Assembly (NCBI RefSeq): GCF_014641595.1
Contig: NZ_BMIA01000004.1
Coordinates: forward strand, 248,001 to 312,000
Reading direction: 5' to 3'
DNA length: 64,000 nt
Source of the DNA: Dyadobacter endophyticus
GTDB lineage: Bacteria; Bacteroidota; Bacteroidia; Cytophagales; Spirosomataceae
The notes beneath the pieces were generated by a model that was not told the origin of the DNA, made no database searches, and saw only the letters and a program-made list of their open reading frames with translations. The first letter of the stretch is position 1; each line of letters starts with the position of its first letter. A program made the position numbers and the translations under genes. This document shows, piece by piece, positions 17,978-26,484 of this stretch.

Positions 17978-19675
17978 ATGAATCCTATCCCCAAACATTC
18001 ACTCCAACTGGCATTAGCAGGCATGCTTCTTGGCACAGCCGTCTTTGCGCAGTACCCGAAAATCCCAGCAGCCGCCAAAAAAACGAGCGATTCGCTCCTG
18101 GCGGAGGCCGAGCGCAAGTCGGAGATTGCGTGGCAGAAGGCATTGCCGATCATTGAAGCCGAGGCGAAAAAGGGTAAGCCTTATATTCCCTGGGCGGCAC
18201 GTCCGGTGGATCTGCCGCAGTCCGACATTCCGGCGTTTCCGGGTGCTGAGGGCGGTGGTGCATTCAGTTTTGGTGGTCGCGGAGGGCAGGTTTACGTTGT
18301 GAAAAGCCTTGCCGACAGTGGTCCGGGGACGCTGCGTGACGCCTGCGAAAAAGGCGGAGCGCGCATTATCGTGTTCAATGTGGCGGGTATTATCCGTTTG
18401 AAAACGCCGCTCATTATCCGCGCGCCGTACATTACCATTGCGGGGCAAACCGCGCCGGGCGATGGGGTTTGTGTGGCGGGCGAAAGCGTGTGGATCAATA
18501 CCCACGATGTCGTGATCCGGCATATGCGTTTCCGCCGTGGGGAGACATTCGTTGGCCGCCGCGACGATTCCATCGGCGGTAACCCGATCGGCAACATCAT
18601 GATCGACCACGTGTCGGCAAGCTGGGGATTGGACGAGAATATGTCGATGTACCGGCATATGTACAACGACAGCACCGGTGCGCAGGAACAAAAGTTGCCG
18701 ACTGTCAACATCACCATTCAGAACTCCATTTTTTCCGAAACGCTCGATACCTGGAACCACGCATTCGGGAGTACGTTGGGTGGCGAGAACTGCACGTTCA
18801 TGCGTAACCTTTGGGCCAATAATGCGGGCCGTAACCCGTCGATCGGCTGGTTCGGTATATTCAATTTTGTAAACAATGTCGTCTTCAACTGGGTGCACCG
18901 CTCCATTGACGGCGGCGACTACCGCGCGATGTATAATATTGTGAACAACTACTTCAAGCCCGGTCCCGAAACGCCGAAAGACTCGCCGATCGGTTACCGG
19001 ATCCTGAAACCGGAAGCGGGCCGCAGCAAGTTGAAATACCAGGTTTACGGCCGTGCTTATGTGAATGGAAACATCATGGAAGGCTACGACAAAGTCACGA
19101 AAAACAACTGGGATGGCGGCGTACAGGTGGAAGACCATGCCGATGCGGGTAAATACACAGACAACATCAGATGGCACGAGCCGCTTCCGATGCCGCAGTT
19201 CCCGATCATGAGCGCGAAAGAATCGTTCGATTACGTGATCGCGAATGCAGGCGCCACGCTCCCGCGCCGCGATCCCGTGGATGCGCGCGTGACGACACAG
19301 GTACGTACAGGGAAGATCAATCCGCTGGATAATGTAAAATTGCCGGAGAAGCAGTTTGAGCACCGCCGCCTGCCGATCGATTCGTACAAAAACGGCATTA
19401 TCACCGACATTTCACAGGTAGGAGGTTACCCCGAGTATAAAGGAACGCCTTACCCGGATTCGGACGACGACGGCATGCCCAACGACTGGGAAGTTAAATA
19501 CGGCCTGAACCCGAAAGACCCGTCGGATGCCCGCAAGGACATGAGCGGAGATGGGTATTCCAACATCGAGAAGTTCATCAACGGCATCGATCCGAAGAAG
19601 AAAATGGATTGGAAAAACCCTAAAAACAACCATGATACCCTGGCTTCGCTGAAAAGTGCGCCGGGCCAAAAATAA
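17978..19675 (+). CDS. Secreted pectate lyase-like protein (PL1-type beta-helix)
   Basis: 565 residues with a signal peptide ending VFAQ. After a charged linker comes the block FPGAEGGGAFSFGGRGGQVY, characteristic of Bacteroidota pectate-lyase-like proteins. A right-handed beta-helix follows (VVIRHMRFRRGE, IMIDHVSASWGLDENMS). The C-terminus (DSDDDGMPNDWEVKYGLNP, then MSGDGYSNIEKFINGIDP) resembles calcium-binding thrombospondin-3/dockerin-like loops. It is expected to cleave homogalacturonan by beta-elimination in the periplasm or at the surface. It is third in the PUL. Exact substrate and activity are inferred. Confidence 0.85.
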   Translation: MNPIPKHSLQLALAGMLLGTAVFAQYPKIPAAAKKTSDSLLAEAERKSEIAWQKALPIIEAEAKKGKPYIPWAARPVDLPQSDIPAFPGAEGGGAFSFGGRGGQVYVVKSLADSGPGTLRDACEKGGARIIVFNVAGIIRLKTPLIIRAPYITIAGQTAPGDGVCVAGESVWINTHDVVIRHMRFRRGETFVGRRDDSIGGNPIGNIMIDHVSASWGLDENMSMYRHMYNDSTGAQEQKLPTVNITIQNSIFSETLDTWNHAFGSTLGGENCTFMRNLWANNAGRNPSIGWFGIFNFVNNVVFNWVHRSIDGGDYRAMYNIVNNYFKPGPETPKDSPIGYRILKPEAGRSKLKYQVYGRAYVNGNIMEGYDKVTKNNWDGGVQVEDHADAGKYTDNIRWHEPLPMPQFPIMSAKESFDYVIANAGATLPRRDPVDARVTTQVRTGKINPLDNVKLPEKQFEHRRLPIDSYKNGIITDISQVGGYPEYKGTPYPDSDDDGMPNDWEVKYGLNPKDPSDARKDMSGDGYSNIEKFINGIDPKKKMDWKNPKNNHDTLASLKSAPGQK

Positions 19676-19713
19676 GTATTGCTTTGGACAGACTGAGATA
19701 CTTGGTTAAGGTG

Positions 19714-22700
19714 ATGAAATTCGATACGATCCTGTCGCTGACAGGATTGTATTTTCTTTTGGTACCCATGGCATTTGGGCAAAAGAAGTCGAAAACGCCT
19801 TCGCCGGTCACATTGGCCGAAGACGGCCGGCTTGCCTATGCGCCCGATTCGCTCGGCAACCGCATTGTCGATTTCTCGTATGCGGGCTTCATGGCGGGAG
19901 CGCAGGCGATCCCGGACGCCCCCATACGCGTGACTGTGCCTGCCCGAGAGGGTGACGCCACAGCACGCATTCAGGCGGCGATCGACTACGTGGGCAGCTT
20001 GCCGTTGGATGCGAACGGGTTGCGGGGCGCGGTGTTGCTCGGGCGCGGAACGCATCGGATTTTATCTGGTATTGTCGTGAAGAAGTCAGGTGTGGTCATT
20101 CGCGGGGTCGGAATGGGAGAGCATGGAACAGTACTGCTCGGGGATGGGCGTACGCGGGAGACGGTGATTCGGGTTTTAGGGAATAATGATGTGGTATTTA
20201 AACCTAAACTGCGTGTTTCTGACCATTATGTGCCCGTGAGTGCGCTAAGTTTTGAGATTGAAAACGCAAGCTCATTAAAAATTGGTGACCGCATTCGTGT
20301 TTTGCGGCCCTCTACCGCCGAATGGATCAGAAGTCTGAAAATGGAAGAATTCGGTGGCGAAACAGGCTGGCTAGGCTGGAAACCGGGGCAGCGCGATATG
20401 AGCTGGGACCGGACGGTAACCGGTGTTTCGGGCAGGAAAGTTACCATCGATGCGCCCATTACGACTGCACTGGACGCCCAAATTGGCGGTGGTTTTGTAG
20501 TGCCTTATCAATGGGCAGGACGTATTGATCATGTTGGGATTGAAAACATCCGTATTGAATCTACATTTGATCCCCAAAACTTAAAAGACGAGAACCATCG
20601 CTGGATGGGAATTACTTTCGAAAATTCGGAAAATGCGTGGGTAAGGCAGGTTACCTTCCGGCATTTGGCGGGATCGGCGGTGGCGGTTTATGAATCGGCT
20701 TCGAAGGTTACCGTGGAGGATTGCAAGTCGCTGGAGCCGATTTCGGAGATTGCCGGGCAGCGGCGGAATACCTTTTTTACACAAGGCGGGCAGACGCTTT
20801 TCCAGCGTTGCTACGCCGAAAATGGCTTGCATGATTTCGCGACCGGCTACATTGCCCCCGGCCCGAATGCATTCGTGCAATGCGAATCCCGGTTATCGAA
20901 CGGTTTCAGCGGGGCCATTGACAGCTGGGCTTCCGGTGTGTTGTTTGATATCGTGAATGTGGATGGGAATGCATTGAGTTTTAAAAACAGAGGCCAGGAC
21001 GGTCAGGGTGCCGGTTGGACGGCCGCTAATTCGGTATTCTGGCAATGCTCGGCTTCTCGGATCGAGAATTTCGTACCGCCGGGGACGCAAAACTTTGCAT
21101 TCGGGGCGTGGGCGGCTTTTGCAGGAGATGGTTTTTGGGAGAATGTAAATGAGCACATTCAGCCACGCAGCCTCTATTATGCACAACTGGCAGAGCGCCT
21201 TGGAAAGCAGGTTTTGGCCAGATCTTTTCTCCTGCCGAAGGAAACGGAAGCATCCAGTAGCCCCAGCCTCGACCAGGCCGCTGCATTGGTCGCAGGTTCG
21301 CATCGGTCCGCTGTTTTATTGACAGATTGGATCGATCAATCTGCGCAGCGCAACCCTATGACAGTGGCCGTTTCCCCGGAGGGCTCCTCCGTGGGTTTCC
21401 CGGTCAAATCGATTGATGAAATTGGTTTAGTAAAAACAGAAAACACTAACACACTACCCGCATTAAGCATTCGAAACGGACGACTCGTACGCGGAAATGA
21501 GCTGGTGACCGGTGCGCGCCACGAAGTTCCCTGGTGGCGGGGCAGCATACGCCCACACGATGTGAATGCTGCCAAACCGCACATTACCCGCTATGTGCCC
21601 GGCCGCGTGGGTAAAGGTTGGACCGATGATTTGTCGGAAATGACCGATTCGCTGCAAAAGCAGCACATTACCGTCGTGGATCATAATTACGGCCTCTGGT
21701 ACGACCGCCGCCGCGACGATCACGAGCGCATTCGCCGCATGGATGGCGAAACCTGGGCCCCATTCTATGAACAGCCATTTGCCCGAAGCGGGAAGGATGC
21801 CGCCTGGGATGATCTGAGCAAATACGATTTACAGCATTATAATGAATGGTACTGGAACCGCCTGCGCGAGTTTGTAAGGTTGGCGGACCAGAAGGGACTT
21901 TTGTTGTACCACCAAAACTATTTCCAGCACAATATCCTCGAAGCCGGTGCGCATTACGCGGATTTCCCGTGGCGGACTGCGAATAACATCAACCAGACAG
22001 GCTTTCCCGAACCACCACCTTATGCGGGCGACAAGCGCATTTTCATCGCCGATCAGTTTTACGATGTCAGCAATGCGGAGCGGAAAGCATTGCACCGGGC
22101 CTACATCCGGCAATGCCTGGACAATTTCGTAGATCAGAGCGGTGTGATCCAGTTCATTAGTGCCGAATATACCGGGCCGCTGCATTTTGCGCAGTTCTGG
22201 CTGGATGTGATCGGTGAATGGGAGCGGGAAAAGGGCAAAAACGCATTGGTAGCATTAAGCACCACCAAAGACGTGCAGGACGCGATCCTGGCCGATTCGA
22301 AATATGCCGCGCTGGTCGATATTATTGACATTCGTTACTGGCACCGCCGCGAAAATGGGACCGATTATGCACCCGAAGGCGGCAAGAACCTCGCTCCGCG
22401 CCAGCACGCGCGCATCCAGAAAACGGGTAAAGTGTCATTCCGCTCGGTTTATAATGCGGTTTTGGAATACAAAAAGAGATATCCGGAAAAAGCGGTGCTC
22501 TATAATGCGAACGGTGCCGAGCAAAACGCGTGGGCAGTGCTGCTGGCGGGTGGCTCGGTGAGTGCGGTACCGGACCTGCCTAAGGCGCTTTTGGAGGCGG
22601 TTTCAATGATGGAGCCCCTAGATGTAAAAGGGCAACCGGAAAAGAAAGAGGAGCCGCAGGGCAACAGGCAATATGTTTTAGCCAGACCAGGCGAAGGGCT

Positions 22701-22887
22701 GGTCATTTATCAGGAGGGGTCAGGGGAGGCAGACCTCACCCAATTCAAAGGCAGTTATCAATTGAATCGTATCAATGCACGAACGGGCGTTTTTTTGGGT
22801 AAACCTGAAAAAATGAAAGGAGGGAAAATGGTTTCGCTGTCTTCCAAAGAGGCGGGGCCGGTTATCTATTGGTTTTCGAAAAAGTAA
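19714..22887 (+). CDS. Large beta-helix plus TIM-barrel-like protein (DUF4955/DUF6298-type)
   Basis: 1,057 residues from the ATG at 19714, which starts a signal peptide (LTGLYFLLVPMAFGQ); a TTG further upstream is unlikely. The first half is a right-handed parallel beta-helix typical of pectin-active proteins (GAVLLGRGTHRIL, GVVIRGVGMGEHGTV, VGIENIRIES). From about residue 600 there is a glycosidase-like domain with many aromatic and acidic residues (HNYGLWYDRRRDDHERIRRM, LLLYHQNYFQHNIL, QFISAEYTGPLHFAQF). A small C-terminal beta domain ends the chain. The DUF4955 and DUF6298 names are from memory and uncertain. It overlaps the next gene as TAATG. Probably a pectin side-chain enzyme, activity unknown. 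Confidence 0.75.
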   Translation: MKFDTILSLTGLYFLLVPMAFGQKKSKTPSPVTLAEDGRLAYAPDSLGNRIVDFSYAGFMAGAQAIPDAPIRVTVPAREGDATARIQAAIDYVGSLPLDANGLRGAVLLGRGTHRILSGIVVKKSGVVIRGVGMGEHGTVLLGDGRTRETVIRVLGNNDVVFKPKLRVSDHYVPVSALSFEIENASSLKIGDRIRVLRPSTAEWIRSLKMEEFGGETGWLGWKPGQRDMSWDRTVTGVSGRKVTIDAPITTALDAQIGGGFVVPYQWAGRIDHVGIENIRIESTFDPQNLKDENHRWMGITFENSENAWVRQVTFRHLAGSAVAVYESASKVTVEDCKSLEPISEIAGQRRNTFFTQGGQTLFQRCYAENGLHDFATGYIAPGPNAFVQCESRLSNGFSGAIDSWASGVLFDIVNVDGNALSFKNRGQDGQGAGWTAANSVFWQCSASRIENFVPPGTQNFAFGAWAAFAGDGFWENVNEHIQPRSLYYAQLAERLGKQVLARSFLLPKETEASSSPSLDQAAALVAGSHRSAVLLTDWIDQSAQRNPMTVAVSPEGSSVGFPVKSIDEIGLVKTENTNTLPALSIRNGRLVRGNELVTGARHEVPWWRGSIRPHDVNAAKPHITRYVPGRVGKGWTDDLSEMTDSLQKQHITVVDHNYGLWYDRRRDDHERIRRMDGETWAPFYEQPFARSGKDAAWDDLSKYDLQHYNEWYWNRLREFVRLADQKGLLLYHQNYFQHNILEAGAHYADFPWRTANNINQTGFPEPPPYAGDKRIFIADQFYDVSNAERKALHRAYIRQCLDNFVDQSGVIQFISAEYTGPLHFAQFWLDVIGEWEREKGKNALVALSTTKDVQDAILADSKYAALVDIIDIRYWHRRENGTDYAPEGGKNLAPRQHARIQKTGKVSFRSVYNAVLEYKKRYPEKAVLYNANGAEQNAWAVLLAGGSVSAVPDLPKALLEAVSMMEPLDVKGQPEKKEEPQGNRQYVLARPGEGLVIYQEGSGEADLTQFKGSYQLNRINARTGVFLGKPEKMKGGKMVSLSSKEAGPVIYWFSKK

Positions 22888-24437
22888 TGAGGTATCTAAA
22901 AATTGGTTTTGGAATATTAAGTATCATCTTGGCAGGCTTGACGGGCTGTGCGCGTAAAACAGCCGGTCCGGCGGTTTTGAAAGCGGAAGATTACCGGCAT
23001 CATGTGGCGTATTTCAACCGGATGGAGGATGAAAATAAGGTGAATGCAATCCCTAATGCGCAGTCGTGGGAGTGGATGAAGGCCAATATCCCGCTATTCG
23101 ACTGTCCGCAGGATAATTTTCGCGAGATCTACTATTACCGCTGGTGGACCTACCGGAAGCACATTCACAACACGCCGCAGGGCTTTGTGATTACCGAGTT
23201 TCTGGTCGACAGGAATTATGCAGATAAATACAATATGATCAGTTGCGCGCTCGGCCATCACATTTACGAAGGCCGTTGGCTGCACGATCAGCGTTATCTG
23301 AACGACAATGTGCATGTGTGGTTCCGGGGCAATGACGGTTCCCGCATGAAAAAGCTGCTCAATTTCAGTAGCTGGACGGCCGATGCGCTCTACAATCGCT
23401 ACAAAGTGACGCAAGACAAGGCGTATCTGCTCGATATGCTGCCGGACCTCGACTCGGAATACAAAGCCTGGGAAAAAGATCGCCGGACCGAAAGCGGGCT
23501 TTTCTGGCAAACAGATGTGAAAGATGGCATGGAAGAATCGCTCAGCGGAGGCCGCCGCGAGCAGAATGCGCGTCCCACGATCAACAGCTATATGTATGGT
23601 AATGCCAAAGCACTCTCGGCTATTGCCGCATTGAAGGGCGACCAGGCATTAGCAGGGCTCTATGAAAGTAAAGCGGATACCTTGAAGCGGTTGATACGCA
23701 GTAAATTGTGGAATGCCGACAGCTCCTTTTTTGAAACGGTAAAGAAGCGCGGTAAGGGGCCTTTTGCCGGGGTACGCGAGGCGATCGGGTTTATTCCCTG
23801 GTATTTTAATATTCCTGATGATGAACAGGATGCGGCGTGGAAGCAGGTTTCCGACCAAAAGGGTTTCAATGCGCCATTCGGCCTTACAACTGCCGAGCGG
23901 AGGCACCCGGAGTTCCGAACGCACGGCTGCTGCCAATGCGAGTGGGACGGCGCAGTGTGGCCTTTTGCCACCGCACAGACGCTGACCGGCCTTGCCAACC
24001 GCCTCAATGCGCCCAAGCCGGAAGTGGTCGCCGATACGACCTATTTTGGTTTGCTGGAAAAGTACGTAGAGTCGCAGTATTACCGTGGCAGGCCTTATAT
24101 CGGAGAATACCTGGACGAAAAGACGGGTTACTGGCTCAAAGGTGATCAGGAGCGCAGCCGCTACTATAATCACTCGACATTTAATGACTTGATTATCACC
24201 GGGCTCGTGGGTTTGCGCCCTCGTACGGACGAGGTAATCGAAGTTAATCCCCTCATACCGCAGGATAAATGGGAGTGGTTTTGCCTCGACGACGTGCATT
24301 ACCACGGCAAGCGCCTCACTATTCTTTGGGACCGCGACGGGAGCCATTATAAAAAGGGACGCGGCTTGCAGGTTTTTGTAAATGGCAAAAAGGCGGCTTC
24401 TTCCGATACGATTTCAAGGCTTTTAATTAACCCATAA
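22887..24437 (+). CDS. MGH1-like (alpha/alpha)6-barrel glycoside hydrolase lipoprotein
   Basis: 516 residues starting at the ATG that overlaps the previous stop (TAATG), which begins a lipoprotein signal with Cys in LTGC. The body has the pattern of MGH1/GH63-like six-hairpin hydrolases: EWMKANIPLFDCPQDNF, YYRWWTYRKH, DGMEESLSGGRRE, CQCEWDGAVWPFATAQTL and YNHSTFNDLIITGLVGLRP. Acidic residues in DGMEES and CEWDGAVWP are the best catalytic candidates. It is probably periplasmic, removing a terminal sugar from pectin oligosaccharides. Substrate unknown. Confidence 0.8.
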   Translation: MRYLKIGFGILSIILAGLTGCARKTAGPAVLKAEDYRHHVAYFNRMEDENKVNAIPNAQSWEWMKANIPLFDCPQDNFREIYYYRWWTYRKHIHNTPQGFVITEFLVDRNYADKYNMISCALGHHIYEGRWLHDQRYLNDNVHVWFRGNDGSRMKKLLNFSSWTADALYNRYKVTQDKAYLLDMLPDLDSEYKAWEKDRRTESGLFWQTDVKDGMEESLSGGRREQNARPTINSYMYGNAKALSAIAALKGDQALAGLYESKADTLKRLIRSKLWNADSSFFETVKKRGKGPFAGVREAIGFIPWYFNIPDDEQDAAWKQVSDQKGFNAPFGLTTAERRHPEFRTHGCCQCEWDGAVWPFATAQTLTGLANRLNAPKPEVVADTTYFGLLEKYVESQYYRGRPYIGEYLDEKTGYWLKGDQERSRYYNHSTFNDLIITGLVGLRPRTDEVIEVNPLIPQDKWEWFCLDDVHYHGKRLTILWDRDGSHYKKGRGLQVFVNGKKAASSDTISRLLINP

Positions 24438-24450
24438 CATAACCCAAACC

Positions 24451-25539
24451 ATGCGAAAAATACTACGAAAATGGCTCTTCGGCGGTGCTGCAGCCCTTCT
24501 GGTACTGTCTGCCAACGCACAGAATTTTAAGGAAGGTATTCTGGTAGATGAAAACATTTTTGACACCGCTCCGTTCCCGGAAAGTCATGCTTCCACCATT
24601 GCGGAAACACCGCACGGGCTTGTTGCGGCATGGTTTGGCGGTACGAAAGAGCGAAATCCCGACGTAGGGATTTGGGTAAGCAGGTTGGAAAACGACAGAT
24701 GGTCGGCGCCGGTCGAAGTGGCCAATGGAATAGTGAACGAAAAGCTACGCTATGCCTGTTGGAACCCGGTCTTGTACCAGATTCCGAAGGGCGATCTGAT
24801 GCTTTTTTACAAGGTAGGACCAAATGTGGCGGGCTGGAAAGGTTTTTTGATCACTTCCAAAGATCATGGCAAAACCTGGTCGAAACCCGTTGAATTGCAG
24901 GAAGGCTATTTGGGGCCCGTGAAAAATAAGCCGGTATTGCTGGCGAATGGCGAGCTGTGGTGCCCGTCGAGCACCGAGGGCGAGAATGGCTGGCGCCTGC
25001 ATTTCGAAGTAACGCCCGATTTTGGTAAAACATGGCGGAAAGTAGGGCCGCTGAACGATGGCAAAACGATCAAGGCCATTCAACCGAGCCTGCTTACCTA
25101 TGCGAACGGCGACATGCAGATACTTTGCCGCAGCCAGAGCCGTTCGATCGTCGAATCGTGGTCGAAAGATGGTGGTAAGACGTGGTCGGAGGTGGCGCCA
25201 TCGGGTTTACCTAACAATAACTCCGGGACCGATGCCGTGACTTTGAACGACGGCCGGCAATTGCTGGTGTATAATCACGTGAAACCGCCGGTCGGTCAAC
25301 CAAAAGGGCCGCGGACACCGCTTAATGTGGCTGTTTCGAAAGATGGTAAGAACTGGGAGGCGGTGCTGGTTTTGGAAGACTCGCCGATCAGCCAGTATTC
25401 GTATCCGTCTGTCATTCAGACTGCCGATGGGATGGTGCACATTGTGTACACCTGGCGCAGGCAACGCATCAAGCACGTGAAAATCGATCCGTCGAAGCTG
25501 AAAGGCAAAGTGATCGTAGACGAACAGTGGCCTATTTGA
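24451..25539 (+). CDS. BNR/Asp-box (sialidase-fold) secreted protein
   Basis: 362 residues with a signal peptide (ending SANAQ) and a six-bladed propeller of the sialidase superfamily. Three Asp boxes are visible: SKDHGKTWSKP, TPDFGKTWRKV and SKDGGKTWSEV. The N-terminal FPESHASTI region replaces the arginine-containing RIP motif of true sialidases, so sialic acid is unlikely to be the substrate. In a pectin locus, related propellers act on rhamnose- or uronic-acid-containing side chains; this is inference. It starts 13 nt after the previous gene. Confidence 0.8.
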   Translation: MRKILRKWLFGGAAALLVLSANAQNFKEGILVDENIFDTAPFPESHASTIAETPHGLVAAWFGGTKERNPDVGIWVSRLENDRWSAPVEVANGIVNEKLRYACWNPVLYQIPKGDLMLFYKVGPNVAGWKGFLITSKDHGKTWSKPVELQEGYLGPVKNKPVLLANGELWCPSSTEGENGWRLHFEVTPDFGKTWRKVGPLNDGKTIKAIQPSLLTYANGDMQILCRSQSRSIVESWSKDGGKTWSEVAPSGLPNNNSGTDAVTLNDGRQLLVYNHVKPPVGQPKGPRTPLNVAVSKDGKNWEAVLVLEDSPISQYSYPSVIQTADGMVHIVYTWRRQRIKHVKIDPSKLKGKVIVDEQWPI

Positions 25540-25549
25540 TTTAGAAACA

Positions 25550-26446
25550 ATGAAAAGAAGAAATTTCCTGAATATATGCGCTGCCGGACTGGCGGCGCTG
25601 CCGTTCTCGCCGTGGGTGGCTGCCATGGCTGGTCCGGTGAAAAAATCACGCTATAAAATTGCTGTGATCGATCTGATGATCCTGAAACGACAGAAACTAA
25701 GCGCATTACCGCTTGCTGACGAAATCGGTGCCGACGGCCTTGAAGTGGACATGGGCGGCCTGGGTGACCGGCCTACTTTCGATAACAAACTCGCCGACCC
25801 GGCTGTGCGCCAGCAATATCTCGACAAAGCGAAGGAGTTGAACCTCGAAATCTGTTCGCTGGCCATGACCGGTTTTTATGCGCAGTCGTTCGCGAAACGC
25901 GATGGCGCCGAGACGACGGTGGGCGATTGTATTAATACCATGAAACTGATGGGTATTAAAATTGCTTTTTTACCACTTGGTATTCAGGGAGATTTGGTCA
26001 AAAAACCGGAATTGCGGCCTGCGATCGTAGAGAGGCTAAAAACGGTTGGTACAATGGCTGAAAAGGCTGGTGTGGTAATTGGGATTGAAACTGCACTGGA
26101 CGCAAAAGGAGAGGTGGAATTGCTGAACGAGATCGGATCCAAGTCGATTAAGATCTATTTCAATTTTTCAAATCCGCTTAAAGCAGGCCGCGATCTTTGC
26201 GAAGAGCTGCGTATTTTAGGTAAAAACCGCATTTGCCAGATACACTGCACCGACGAGGACGGCGTCTGGCTGCAAAACAACAAACGACTGGACATGAAGA
26301 AAGTGAAAGCCACGCTCGACAAAATGGGCTGGAAAGGCTGGCTCGTCATCGAGCGCTCGCGGGACGCTGCCAGGCCGCGCGATGTGAAAGGTAATTTCAG
26401 CGCGAATACCGCTTTTATGAAAACGGTTTTCCAGTCCAGATTTTAA
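25550..26446 (+). CDS. Exported TIM-barrel sugar isomerase/epimerase-like protein
   Basis: 298 residues. The first 30 contain a twin-arginine-type signal (MKRRNFLNICAAG, then a hydrophobic stretch and SPWVAAMAG). The rest follows the xylose-isomerase-like TIM barrel (AP endonuclease 2 family): ADEIGADGLEVDMGG, AGVVIGIETALDAKGE, ICQIHCTDEDG, GWKGWLVIERSRD. Metal-binding acids are plausible in IGIETAL, HCTDED and VIERS. Exported members of this family occur in many Bacteroidota PULs and their reactions are poorly known. It lies 10 nt after the BNR gene. Confidence 0.8.
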   Translation: MKRRNFLNICAAGLAALPFSPWVAAMAGPVKKSRYKIAVIDLMILKRQKLSALPLADEIGADGLEVDMGGLGDRPTFDNKLADPAVRQQYLDKAKELNLEICSLAMTGFYAQSFAKRDGAETTVGDCINTMKLMGIKIAFLPLGIQGDLVKKPELRPAIVERLKTVGTMAEKAGVVIGIETALDAKGEVELLNEIGSKSIKIYFNFSNPLKAGRDLCEELRILGKNRICQIHCTDEDGVWLQNNKRLDMKKVKATLDKMGWKGWLVIERSRDAARPRDVKGNFSANTAFMKTVFQSRF

Positions 26447-26484
26447 CGCTGGCCTTCCCAGTTTGATCCTCTCAACCATCCGCC

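Noticed and set aside
18014..19363. 449-codon frame antisense to the pectate lyase-like gene
   Set aside because: A shadow frame: Arg/His/Val-rich with no domain, while the plus frame has a signal peptide and lyase motifs.
24451..25539. True sialidase
   Set aside because: Asp boxes are present but the RIP motif is not, and the setting is plant pectin, not sialoglycans.
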